Notes: generated from the letters alone by a model not told the origin. Shown: positions 1-6,527, counted from the first letter of the stretch. The stretch is 6,912 nucleotides of DNA from Methanosarcinaceae archaeon (GCA_020793555.1 DQIO01000195.1:1-6912); one strand, 5' to 3'. Numbers and translations are program-made.

Positions 1-65
1 GTTTGAAAACATATCCGGAATAGTGATGTTGCCCACACAATGTTAAAGAGAAACACTAATAATCG

Positions 66-74
66 TTTATAATA
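66..74 (+). promoter_or_regulatory. Putative archaeal TATA box upstream of the small acidic protein gene
   Basis: TTTATAATA matches the archaeal TATA-box pattern and would place transcription start near position 95, giving a leader of roughly 35-40 nt before the ATG at 133. A second A+T-rich candidate, TTTAAATAT at 88-96, would give a start near 115. The surroundings are very A+T-rich, so either match could be chance. No BRE element is clear. Confidence 0.35.
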
Positions 75-132
75 TTCAATCTTAATTTAAATATCAAATT
101 AAAATCAATTTAAGTATTAACAGGTGAAAACA

Positions 133-381
133 ATGGCAGAAAATGAAGTAACAGAATCAGTAGCAGAATCCGAAGGCGATGGATATTCAGAAATAAAGAT
201 GGGTGCAGGCTGGTATCTTACTGTCACACTTGCAAAAAGCGAGAAATATGACAATGAGTATATTGAGATCGCAAAGGAGCGCAGCGGAACCAAACGCAGT
301 CGGTTCAACCTAAATCCAAAGTATGCAAGAGTATTGGGTAATGCCCTGTTGAAGTTCGCGGATGATAATAATCTGGATTGA
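133..381 (+). CDS. Small acidic hypothetical protein (82 aa)
   Basis: I do not recognise this protein with certainty. An acidic, Glu/Ser-rich, probably disordered N-terminus (residues 1-20) is followed by a compact domain. That domain has a GWYLTVTLAKS strand, an NEYIEIAKER strand, an RFNLNPKYARVL stretch and a C-terminal helix ending at ALLKFADDNNLD. The strand-strand-strand-helix order faintly recalls PC4/YdbC-like single-strand nucleic-acid-binding folds, but no diagnostic motif is visible and this is only a guess. I chose the ATG at 133 over the GTG at 124 because the GTG lies inside an AGGTG ribosome binding site (122-126) with suitable spacing to the ATG. There is no signal peptide or membrane segment, so it is probably cytoplasmic. 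It converges on the next gene with about 100 nt between the stop codons. Confidence 0.75.
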   Translation: MAENEVTESVAESEGDGYSEIKMGAGWYLTVTLAKSEKYDNEYIEIAKERSGTKRSRFNLNPKYARVLGNALLKFADDNNLD

Positions 382-485
382 TCAAAATACTGATTATTCG
401 TGCAAGGTCTTTTGTGTCGCCCTCATATCATAGGAGATATGTTGCATGATGTGGAGCTTACAAAATTAAGGGGATGCCTGTTACT

Positions 486-2297
486 TTATCCCCATCTCCT
501 CAAAAGATACACTGCCATCAACAACCCTGTGATTGCTGCAATTGATTCAAAACCAGGTTCTTCTTTTGCTACAGGATCATTGTTTGCAGGGTTATTGTTC
601 GCAGGGCCATTTGCAACATCTTTTTTCGTACTGCCGATTGAAATAAATCCGGCGTCAGGTGCACGATCGTAAATTGTGCGACTGGACTCGTCTGGATGGA
701 TATACACTTCTCCGTAAGTGGATCTCTGAGACGAAGGAATTTTTGCTTTATTCCCAACGAATGCAGTTTCAGCATATAGATTCATTGAACGATCGTCATT
801 ACCCAAAAATTCAAGAGGGATGCTTATGTACATTTTGTTACCTGACATTGTAATCAAATGGTCTACACCTCTTGCAGTATATGTTCCTCCAGCGTCTCCA
901 AAGATGCTCGCTCCGAGTTTTCCATTATAGAGAGAATATACAAATGCATATTCAGGTATATTATCAGGATTTTGATCTGTATCCAATGCGATAGTTGTAA
1001 CTGCACCATCGTCAAGACTGAGACTACTGTAAGTAACCGTGACCAATAGGATATCTCCTGCGTAGCACGCCTCAATTCCAGTGATGTCATCGCCATCAGC
1101 CCCAAATCCGGCTGAATCACCAGTGGGGTCAGTGATCATAACTTTAGTATCTGTGCAACTAAGTAATGGTTTGATGGAGCCGGTGCTTGTATCCAGTGCG
1201 CCCTGCCCTTTATCTGGTACACTTTCAAGGTCACCGTTCAACATGCTTTGAATTGTAAATGAATCGGCAACAATGTCCATGTTTCCTTCATCGTGCCCAA
1301 GCAGGCCAAGCGGGATTCCCAGAAATACCTTATTTCCCACAACTTTGAACGTTGCATCGTTGTATGGTACACCAATGGATACTCCTGTTGTCTGTGCATA
1401 TCCTGTTTTTGTCAGATCAGATTCATGGTCAATTTTCGTAATGCTGGCATCAGTTCCTAATATCCTGCCAATAGTATACTCGATCCGGTAATCGATCCCA
1501 AATGTAGGTGGTGCCTGTTCCGTATTGGTAAAACCAGTGGCAAGATCTTGATCAGCATCAATGAAGATCCATCCATTCAGATCATCGCCATATGATAGAT
1601 CAGCAGGCTCGACATTTTTATTGTAGGTGATAGCAATGTTCAAAACCCCATTTTTCACATTTGCATCAAGGCCAACTATATCTGAATAAGATGAATCGCC
1701 TGTTCGATCTGTTATCGGTCCACCGGCATTTGAATTGAAAGTAAATGGAACTTTAACAGAACCATCATTTAGATCCAGTACTCCGAAATCAGGTGCCCGA
1801 TCAAAATCAAGGGCTTTAACGATCTGAGTATGAGTCGCAACAACAATATCCGCATCTCCGTCATCATTGCCAAGCATTGTTAACGGGATTGTAATACTTA
1901 TCTGGTTTCCTGCAATATTGAGAGTGTCAGTATTTATCATATTATCATTAAGGGTCACAGATTTGATCGGATCTGAGTAAATGATAGGCATGACAAAAAA
2001 CTGATATACATAATCATATCCGGGACTGTAAATATATCCTGTAGAATAATCTTGGTCTGTGTCTACAAATACAGCACCGGAAATGTCATAATCCTGGATG
2101 TTTTCGGTGCATGTGATGACAATGTTAATATTTCCTCTGCCCACATTGGCGGTAACACCAGAAATATCCGGGAAATCAAAATCGCCTGAGGGGTCTGTGA
2201 TGGAGGCTGCAAATACGCAATCAGCACTGGCAAGCATCACTATTGACCACATAATCCAAATGATTATTTTACTATTCATACTCCCTTTTCTCCTCAT
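486..2297 (-). CDS. Exported cell-surface protein with three tandem Asp-rich domains and a PGF-CTERM tail (603 aa)
   Basis: A signal peptide at residues 1-30 (basic start, IIIWIMWSIVMLAS core, likely cleavage after CVFA) leads into three diverged copies of one domain of about 160-190 residues. Each copy opens with ITD(P/R)(S/T)GD (residues 33, 195, 388). Each has an Asp-rich turn in its middle: DTDQDYSTG at 79, DADQDLATG at 247, DTDQNPDN at 439. Near its end each has an IPL-x-x-LG-(N/H)-D block (137, 328, 493) and a closing motif such as DRAPDFG (166, 544) or PDKGQG (361). The D-x-D-x-D turns suggest calcium binding, which is inferred. A linker rich in Asn and Pro (about 562-580) precedes PGF at 581-583, a hydrophobic helix and RRWG at the end: the PGF-CTERM signal that archaeosortase A processes for lipid anchoring. 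ATG 2279 is an alternative start; 2297 has GAGG six bases upstream. Function unknown; the alternating strand pattern suggests carbohydrate-binding or adhesive DOMON-like domains, not proven. Confidence 0.88.
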   Translation of the reverse strand: MRRKGSMNSKIIIWIMWSIVMLASADCVFAASITDPSGDFDFPDISGVTANVGRGNINIVITCTENIQDYDISGAVFVDTDQDYSTGYIYSPGYDYVYQFFVMPIIYSDPIKSVTLNDNMINTDTLNIAGNQISITIPLTMLGNDDGDADIVVATHTQIVKALDFDRAPDFGVLDLNDGSVKVPFTFNSNAGGPITDRTGDSSYSDIVGLDANVKNGVLNIAITYNKNVEPADLSYGDDLNGWIFIDADQDLATGFTNTEQAPPTFGIDYRIEYTIGRILGTDASITKIDHESDLTKTGYAQTTGVSIGVPYNDATFKVVGNKVFLGIPLGLLGHDEGNMDIVADSFTIQSMLNGDLESVPDKGQGALDTSTGSIKPLLSCTDTKVMITDPTGDSAGFGADGDDITGIEACYAGDILLVTVTYSSLSLDDGAVTTIALDTDQNPDNIPEYAFVYSLYNGKLGASIFGDAGGTYTARGVDHLITMSGNKMYISIPLEFLGNDDRSMNLYAETAFVGNKAKIPSSQRSTYGEVYIHPDESSRTIYDRAPDAGFISIGSTKKDVANGPANNNPANNDPVAKEEPGFESIAAITGLLMAVYLLRRWG

Positions 2298-2338
2298 TTT
2301 ATCCCTCTACTTCAATTTAGGATTGGAAATTTTTATGT

Positions 2339-2355
2339 TTGCATAAAAAATGCAA
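2339..2355 (-). promoter_or_regulatory. Palindrome TTGCAT-N5-ATGCAA at the promoter of the surface-protein gene (possible operator)
   Basis: A perfect 6-bp inverted repeat with a 5-nt centre lies just downstream of the minus-strand TATA box and upstream of the expected transcription start (near 2333). Archaeal repressors commonly bind in this position and block polymerase recruitment. The palindrome is seen directly; its role as an operator is inferred. Confidence 0.4.
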
Positions 2356-2365
2356 TATATATTAT
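2353..2365 (-). promoter_or_regulatory. Putative TATA box for the minus-strand surface-protein gene
   Basis: On the minus strand this reads ATAATATATATTG, a good archaeal TATA-box match. It lies about 60 nt upstream of the ATG at 2297 and would give a leader of roughly 35 nt containing the GAGG ribosome binding site. It is the best TATA candidate close to this start. Confidence 0.5.
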
Positions 2366-2392
2366 GGTTGGTAAATACATCGGATTGTCTCA

Positions 2393-2405
2393 ATAATCAG
2401 ATTAT
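2393..2405. repeat. 13-bp palindrome ATAATC-A-GATTAT
   Basis: Perfect odd palindrome with 6-bp arms, about 30 bp upstream of the minus-strand TATA box. It could be a binding site for a dimeric regulator, but A+T-rich palindromes of this size also occur by chance. Confidence 0.35.
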
Positions 2406-2427
2406 AGTTGTTGAACGATTAAAAAAT

Positions 2428-2445
2428 ACTTTCATCGCTGAAAGT
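2428..2445. repeat. Hairpin ACTTTCA-TCGC-TGAAAGT
   Basis: Perfect 7-bp inverted repeat with a 4-nt loop. It is preceded on the plus strand by an A-run (2420-2426). Read on the minus strand, the stem is followed by a T-rich stretch ending in six Ts, so it would resemble a stem-plus-T terminator for any minus-strand transcript coming from the right. Its role is unknown. Confidence 0.4.
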
Positions 2446-2510
2446 TGATGCTGTTCTAAAAATATGTATTTAATCTGCGTGAATCAGCGTCTCGAAAATA
2501 ACTGGTAAAT

Positions 2511-2522
2511 GGGACAGTGTCC
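2511..2522. repeat. REP-like motif, left copy (GGGACAGTGTCC)
   Basis: A small palindrome GGACA-G-TGTCC preceded directly by GTAAATG. The same word order recurs at 2856-2875 as GTAAATG-AA-GGAACA-TGTCC. The two copies lie about 360 bp apart and flank gene-free DNA. GGGACA/TGTCC words next to AAATG are common in palindromic repeats associated with REP-type or IS200-like transposases; that link is from memory of such elements, not proven here. Confidence 0.35.
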
Positions 2523-2817
2523 GTTTATGTATGGCTGAACAGTTACAATTTTCAAATTATATATTGCGGTTAATCCGACTGGTATGAAGGATTGTATGAA
2601 GGTCAGTAGTATGGGAATATGTCGGATGATTGTGGTTTTCTAAATTATAAAACAAATGATTCGGAAAGTGAGTTATCGAAACCAGCCAAACATATACAAA
2701 AAATATGCTTAAAAAGTACAAAACCGTCATCAGGAGAAATTATGCAAAATCTACATAGACGTGCGGAATGTGAGATAATTCACCCATTTAATTTTATTCG
2801 CATTAACCACGTGTAAA

Positions 2818-2845
2818 AGCCGTGTCATATATTTATGACGCGGCT
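2818..2845. repeat. Strong 12-bp hairpin with a TATT loop
   Basis: Arms AGCCGTGTCATA (2818-2829) and TATGACGCGGCT (2834-2845) pair along all 12 positions with one U-G wobble. This is the strongest secondary structure in the intergenic region. It is not followed by a T-run on either strand, so it is not a standard terminator. It lies 10 nt before the right-hand GTAAATG/GGAACATGTCC motif, so the two may form one mobile-element end. Confidence 0.6.
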
Positions 2846-2855
2846 ATACAGCGAA

Positions 2856-2877
2856 GTAAATGAAGGAACATGTCCCC
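2856..2877. repeat. REP-like motif, right copy (GTAAATG-AA-GGAACATGTCC)
   Basis: Second copy of the motif at 2504-2522, matching in direct orientation at about 17 of 19 compared bases with small gaps. Because the core is nearly palindromic, it can also be read as an imperfect inverted end of a roughly 365-bp unit. Together with the adjacent hairpin this looks like the edge of a small non-autonomous element. No transposase gene is present in the window. Confidence 0.35.
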
Positions 2878-2890
2878 CAAAGTCTACATG

Positions 2891-2899
2891 TTATAAATA
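2891..2899 (+). promoter_or_regulatory. Putative distal TATA box of the btuF operon
   Basis: TTATAAATA is a close match to the archaeal TATA box. Transcription from it would begin near 2920, giving a leader of about 130 nt before btuF that includes the inverted repeat at 2932-2966. Long leaders are known in Methanosarcina. It competes with the proximal candidate at 3017-3025. Confidence 0.45.
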
Positions 2900-2931
2900 C
2901 AATCCCATTTCGATAATAAATGTAATCTAAA

Positions 2932-2966
2932 TGGGTGAGGTAATAAACGGTTGAAAACATCACCCA
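2932..2966 (+). promoter_or_regulatory. Leader inverted repeat TGGGTGA...TCACCCA upstream of btuF
   Basis: Perfect 7-bp arms at 2932-2938 and 2960-2966 enclose 21 nt, with two more pairs (2940-2941 with 2957-2958) beyond one mismatch. It lies between the two candidate TATA boxes. It could act as an RNA hairpin in the leader or as a DNA operator for corrinoid-responsive control. I see no B12-box consensus of the bacterial cobalamin riboswitch here, so a riboswitch is not claimed. Confidence 0.4.
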
Positions 2967-3016
2967 AATAAATCGGTTTTAATCCAATTTACTAACATTC
3001 CTTACCCAAACCATCA

Positions 3017-3025
3017 TTTATATAT
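3017..3025 (+). promoter_or_regulatory. Putative proximal TATA box of the btuF operon
   Basis: TTTATATAT is an excellent archaeal TATA match centred at 3021. A start about 26 nt downstream (near 3047) would give a very short leader before ATG 3054 or ATG 3060 and would partly exclude the GGAG at 3043-3046. This weakens it as the main promoter or favours the later ATG. Confidence 0.4.
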
Positions 3026-3053
3026 GAGAAATCGCTAAATGTGGAGCGAGGAA

Positions 3054-4106
3054 ATGATAATGCCAATACCAAAAACATCCTACATCATCATGCTTATCCT
3101 GACTACACTCCTTATATCAAATGTGCAGGCATACCCAATAAATATAACAGACAATTTTGGCTGTGACGTGACAATTGAAAAAGCACCTGAACGTATCATA
3201 TCTCTCTCCCCATGCAACACAGAAATATTATTTGCCGTGGGTGCCGGGAACAGGGTGGTCGGCGGAACTACATACGATCAATATCCGCAAGAAGCTGTTA
3301 ATTTACCCAAGATTGGTGGATTCTCCACCATAAATATCGAAGCTGTGGTAAACCTCACATCGGATTTGATCCTTGCTGAACATGGCAATGGCGAAGATAC
3401 CATAAATACATTGAAAAACCTAAATCTTACAGTGGTCTCATTAAACCCAAAAACAATGGATGATATTCTTGATAATATCCGGCTTGTAGGACGTATCACC
3501 GGAAATACAGATACAGCTACATTGATCACAAGAGATATGACACAGCAGATTAAAGATATGACATCCCTGACCGAAAATCTTACTCTTAATCAGAGGCCAC
3601 GTGTGCTTTATCTGGTATGGCATGACCCGATTTATGCAGCAGGCTCGGGCAGTTACCCAAGTGACCTGATATGGATGGCAGGCGGTAATAATATTATTGA
3701 AGCCGAAGGCTGGCCAATCATCAGTCTTGAGCAAGTTGTCAATAAAAACCCGCAGATAATAATTTGCTCAGGCATGGGAGGGGGGTCCTATACTATAATG
3801 GAAGCCATAACCAGTAATCCAATACTTGCCCAAACTGATGCAGTACAAAATCAAAAAGTTTATGCAATTGAGGATCCAAACATAATTGAACTTGCAGGCC
3901 CGCGAATAACCCAGGGACTGGAAGAACTGCATAGTTATATTGCACCTGAGATAAAACAACATAGCGAATTATCAACGATTACTATGAGTGAAAAACCAGA
4001 TGTAACTGGTGCGGAAGATCAAGAAAATACATCTCAACTTCCAGGATTTGGAATGTTACTGGCAGCAAGTATGATGCTGGTGGTTTACTCGATGAGAAAA
4101 CTATAA
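3054..4106 (+). CDS. btuF: Corrinoid (cobalamin) ABC transporter, substrate-binding protein BtuF with PGF-CTERM tail
   Basis: Captures cobalamin or cobinamide outside the membrane and delivers it to BtuCD. Numbered from ATG 3054 (350 aa): an N-terminal hydrophobic signal at about 8-25 ending near NVQA; then RIISLSPCNTEILFAVGAG (about 47-65) and a DQYPQEA segment, both matching the start of E. coli BtuF closely; and WHDPIYAAG, GPRI and the long linking helix typical of class III metal/vitamin-binding proteins. Instead of a lipobox it ends with QLPGF (PGF at 330-332), a hydrophobic helix and MRKL, the archaeosortase-processed PGF-CTERM signal. Five N-x-S/T sequons (30, 100, 124, 175, 325) fit an extracellular glycoprotein. 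The GGAG at 3043-3046 lies seven bases before ATG 3054. ATG 3039 is in frame but upstream of that site, and ATG 3060 is also possible. First gene of the operon; btuC follows after 2 nt. A siderophore or other-metal specificity is the alternative, but cbiZ in the operon argues for corrinoids. Confidence 0.92.
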   Translation: MIMPIPKTSYIIMLILTTLLISNVQAYPINITDNFGCDVTIEKAPERIISLSPCNTEILFAVGAGNRVVGGTTYDQYPQEAVNLPKIGGFSTINIEAVVNLTSDLILAEHGNGEDTINTLKNLNLTVVSLNPKTMDDILDNIRLVGRITGNTDTATLITRDMTQQIKDMTSLTENLTLNQRPRVLYLVWHDPIYAAGSGSYPSDLIWMAGGNNIIEAEGWPIISLEQVVNKNPQIIICSGMGGGSYTIMEAITSNPILAQTDAVQNQKVYAIEDPNIIELAGPRITQGLEELHSYIAPEIKQHSELSTITMSEKPDVTGAEDQENTSQLPGFGMLLAASMMLVVYSMRKL

Positions 4107-4108
4107 TT

Positions 4109-5107
4109 ATGGCGAAATTTGGAAAATCTATTATTTTCATACTGGTATTGCTCTTGATAACAGCAATTATTACCAATACAGCCATAGGTTCCACAAATAT
4201 TTCTCCGTTAATCACCGCAAAGATCCTTCTTGCCCGATATTTTTTCATAGAACCTACATGGACCTCCAGTCAGGAAATTATTATAACAAATATCCGCCTT
4301 CCAAGAGTGCTTCTGGGAGGTTTAGTGGGTGCAGCACTTAGCACAGCCGGATGTGCAATGCAGGGACTTCTAAAAAATCCCATGGCAGATCCTTATATAA
4401 TTGGAATGTCATCCGGTGCTGCACTTGGCGCATCCCTTGCTTTTATGCTGTTGTTGCCGGTACAAATTCTAGCATTTATAATGGCTATAATCACCATATT
4501 CATTGTATACAATATCTCTGTTATTGGGGGAAAAGTGCCTGTTGACACCCTTTTGCTTGCCGGTATAGCCGTTGGTTCATTTCTGGCGGCGATTACATCG
4601 TTAATCATTTTCCTTGCCCAATCACCTCATCAGATTATTTTCTGGCTGATGGGAGGGCTCTGGACTGCAAATTGGGACAAAGTGAAGATCACAGCAATCC
4701 TTGTGACAATCGGCATTATTATGCTATATCGCTATTCATGGAAACTGAATGTAATGCTGCTGGGTGAAGAAGAGGCGCAGTATCTTGGTGTTAATGTTGA
4801 GCATGTTAAGCAATACGTACTGGTGTTTTCTGCATTAATTACGGCTGCAGCAGTATCAGTTAGCGGGATTATCGGGTTTGTGGGACTCATCATCCCCCAT
4901 ATCATGCGCATTCTTGTGGGCCCGGATCACAGGATACTTTTTCCTGCTTCGACCCTGATGGGTGCAATTTTCCTGATACTTACAGATACTTTTGCCAGAA
5001 CTATTATGGACTCAGTAGAACTGCCTGTTGGTGTAGTAACTGCTATGTTTGGTGCCCCATTTTTCATTTACCTTTTAAGAAAGAGGAGGGATAACCTGTA
5101 TGCTTAA
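4109..5107 (+). CDS. btuC: Corrinoid ABC transporter, permease BtuC
   Basis: FecCD/BtuC-family integral membrane subunit (332 aa, the usual length), expected to form a homodimer with about ten helices per chain. Family blocks are complete. [12 protein letters not shown] at 63-74 is followed by [17 protein letters not shown] (80-96) and [24 protein letters not shown] (217-228) comes before the coupling-helix region [15 protein letters not shown] (253-267), which contacts Btu[12 protein letters not shown] and LTDTFART precede the closing [16 protein letters not shown]. The start lies 2 nt after the btuF stop with only a weak upstream purine tract, so its translation probably depends on btuF. 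The end overlaps btuD by 8 nt. No truncation or frame problem is seen. The family also includes iron-siderophore permeases, so specificity rests on btuF and cbiZ. Confidence 0.94.
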   Translation: MAKFGKSIIFILVLLLITAIITNTAIGSTNISPLITAKILLARYFFIEPTWTSSQEIIITNIRLPRVLLGGLVGAALSTAGCAMQGLLKNPMADPYIIGMSSGAALGASLAFMLLLPVQILAFIMAIITIFIVYNISVIGGKVPVDTLLLAGIAVGSFLAAITSLIIFLAQSPHQIIFWLMGGLWTANWDKVKITAILVTIGIIMLYRYSWKLNVMLLGEEEAQYLGVNVEHVKQYVLVFSALITAAAVSVSGIIGFVGLIIPHIMRILVGPDHRILFPASTLMGAIFLILTDTFARTIMDSVELPVGVVTAMFGAPFFIYLLRKRRDNLYA

Positions 5108-5885
5108 GATCAAAGACCTGAATGTAAGTTACGGGCAAACTCAAGTCTTACAAGAGATCGGATTAAGTGCCACTGAAGGTGAATTTATAGGGATAATCGG
5201 TCCGAACGGTTCAGGAAAAACAACACTGCTGAAAGCGATTACAAAGGTTTTAAAACCCACCTCCGGGACGATTGTGATCGATGGAACAAATATTGAAAAA
5301 ATGGGGAGCAATGAAATTGCAAAAAATGTGGCAGTTGTCTCTCAGGTAGTTTCAATTAATTTCGAGTTTACTGTGAAAGACATTGTGTTAATGGGAAGAA
5401 ATCCTTACATTAAAAGTTCTGAAAGCGTTGAGGATATTAATATTGCAAATGATGTGATGGAGAAAACAAACATCAATTTTTTGAAAGACAGAATGATTAC
5501 TCAGTTAAGTGGAGGGGAACTGCAAAGGGTAATCATAGCAAGAGCTCTTACGCAGACGCCTAAGATCTTGCTTCTTGATGAACCGACTTCACATTTGGAT
5601 ATAACCAACCAGATTGAAATATTAAATCTTGTAAAGAAATCTTCAACAAAAGGTATGGTTGTCATAGCAGTGATGCACGATCTAAATCTTGCTGCCTATT
5701 ATTGCGATAAGATATGCCTTCTGCGCGATGGATGCATGATATCGATTGGAACTCCGAAGCAGGTGTTGACCCCCACTAATATTGAAGTTGCATTTAATCT
5801 TCCCATCGAAGTAATGAATAATGATAGAACTAATTCAATCTATGTGATGCCTATACTGGAGCCATTAAATGAAATATCAGATTAA
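5100..5885 (+). CDS. btuD: Corrinoid ABC transporter, ATP-binding protein BtuD
   Basis: Cytoplasmic ATPase (261 aa) that powers BtuC. All nucleotide-binding elements are intact: Walker A GPNGSGKTT at 34-42, Q-loop Gln82 (VVSQ), signature LSGGE at 136-140, Walker B ILLLDE at 156-161, the D-loop SHLD and the switch His193 (VMHDLNLAA). The sequence is of the FepC/BtuD type that pairs with FecCD permeases. A strong GGAGGG ribosome binding site at 5085-5090, inside the end of btuC, sits nine bases before the ATG. The coding ends of btuD and cbiZ overlap by 17 nt. After the ATPase core (about 1-225) there is a short C-terminal extension ending in a YVMPILEPL segment, common in archaeal members. Nothing appears missing. 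Confidence 0.94.
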   Translation: MLKIKDLNVSYGQTQVLQEIGLSATEGEFIGIIGPNGSGKTTLLKAITKVLKPTSGTIVIDGTNIEKMGSNEIAKNVAVVSQVVSINFEFTVKDIVLMGRNPYIKSSESVEDINIANDVMEKTNINFLKDRMITQLSGGELQRVIIARALTQTPKILLLDEPTSHLDITNQIEILNLVKKSSTKGMVVIAVMHDLNLAAYYCDKICLLRDGCMISIGTPKQVLTPTNIEVAFNLPIEVMNNDRTNSIYVMPILEPLNEISD

Positions 5886-6477
5886 AGATACAAGCTTGAT
5901 CATTGAAGGAGATTTTGAAGCCATAAGTTCAGGTATAAATGGTGGTCGGGGACGTGTTGGAAGTCTAATTAACCATCAGGTGCAACCTGCATTTGATCAC
6001 TGCGAACCTGTTGAATATCTGGACAATGTGGCAAATTCCTTTATATTAAAAAAGCCTTATTTTGGACTTTTGACAGCAGTTGACATGAATGACCTATGTG
6101 TAATGACAGAGGATTATTTGACAACTTTTGTCACCGCTGGTATCACTCATCCTTCTGGTTTTAAGTTTAACAAGCCAGGAACCATTAATATAATTATTAC
6201 TGTTGATGGAATGTTGTCCGAAAGTGCAATGGTCGGTGCAATAATTACAGCCACTGAGGCAAAAGGACTTGCACTTTTGGATATGGGATATGATTTTTTA
6301 GGAACAACCACTGATGCTGTGATAGTGGCATATCACAACCATACTGGAACAGAAACACACCTGGAATATGCTGGCCCATACACAGATTTTGGTAAGATGA
6401 TTACAAGAACTGTTATGAAAGGTGTTAAAGACGGAGTGAGAAAAAACGAGCAAAATTCACTCACAAATAAGGATTGA
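5869..6477 (+). CDS. cbiZ: Adenosylcobinamide amidohydrolase CbiZ
   Basis: Hydrolyses the amide bond joining the aminopropanol arm to the corrin ring of adenosylcobinamide (and in some members pseudo-B12), giving adenosylcobyric acid that can re-enter cobamide synthesis (EC 3.5.1.90). Recognised by its conserved blocks: NGGRGRVGSLINHQV (24-38), an FVTAGIT segment (87-93), GTINIIITVDG (104-114) followed by AMVGAIITATEAK (120-132), and GTTTDAVIVA (145-154) before YAGPYTDFG. At 202 aa it is near the normal family length and appears intact. GGAG at 5858-5861 lies seven bases before the ATG. Its start lies within the end of btuD (17-nt overlap), so the transporter and the salvage enzyme are made together. 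Archaea such as Methanosarcina use this route in place of the bacterial CobU reaction on cobinamide. The enzyme acts in the cytoplasm on newly imported corrinoids. Confidence 0.93.
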   Translation: MKYQIKDTSLIIEGDFEAISSGINGGRGRVGSLINHQVQPAFDHCEPVEYLDNVANSFILKKPYFGLLTAVDMNDLCVMTEDYLTTFVTAGITHPSGFKFNKPGTINIIITVDGMLSESAMVGAIITATEAKGLALLDMGYDFLGTTTDAVIVAYHNHTGTETHLEYAGPYTDFGKMITRTVMKGVKDGVRKNEQNSLTNKD

Positions 6478-6527
6478 ATGCAGGTTTTCATAAATTTAAT
6501 TTTCTGGAACTATTCAGCCATAGTTAA

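Larger units (their letters stand above)
2298..3053. other. Long divergent intergenic region rich in palindromes
   Basis: About 750 bases separate the minus-strand surface-protein gene from the btuF operon. No tRNA, rRNA or convincing protein gene is seen. The longest reading frame, 2619-2816 plus (65 codons), has no clear ribosome binding site and an unremarkable composition. Its stop lies just before the hairpin at 2818-2845, and an AATTATATATT stretch sits near 2555-2565, so a short transcript from here cannot be excluded. A 9-bp direct repeat GTATGAAGG occurs at 2582-2590 and 2594-2602. The rest is A+T-rich and holds the promoters, palindromes and REP-like motifs listed separately. Confidence 0.7.

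Noticed and set aside
1..60. TTGAAAACAT near the window start, also at 2951-2960, as a CRISPR-type repeat
   Set aside because: Only ten bases are shared by two distant sites in A+T-rich DNA, with no regular spacing or further copies.
424..441. Inverted repeat CATATC-ATAGGA-GATATG between the convergent genes as a bidirectional terminator
   Set aside because: The stem has only 6 bp and is A+T-rich with no adjoining T-run on either strand, so it is too weak to call.
400..672. Plus-strand 90-codon frame overlapping the end of the surface-protein gene
   Set aside because: It is antisense to a well-supported 603-codon gene, its start lacks a good ribosome binding site, and its hydrophobic stretch is the complement of the PGF-CTERM tail and linker.
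2619..2816. 65-codon plus-strand frame in the intergenic region as a small protein gene
   Set aside because: There is no clear ribosome binding site, no recognisable domain and no membrane or signal segment. It lies inside the possible mobile element. It is mentioned only in the intergenic entry.
2880..3053. Bacterial-type cobalamin riboswitch in front of btuF
   Set aside because: I find no B12-box consensus and no matching multi-helix layout, and such riboswitches are not typical of methanogens. Only a simple inverted repeat is visible.
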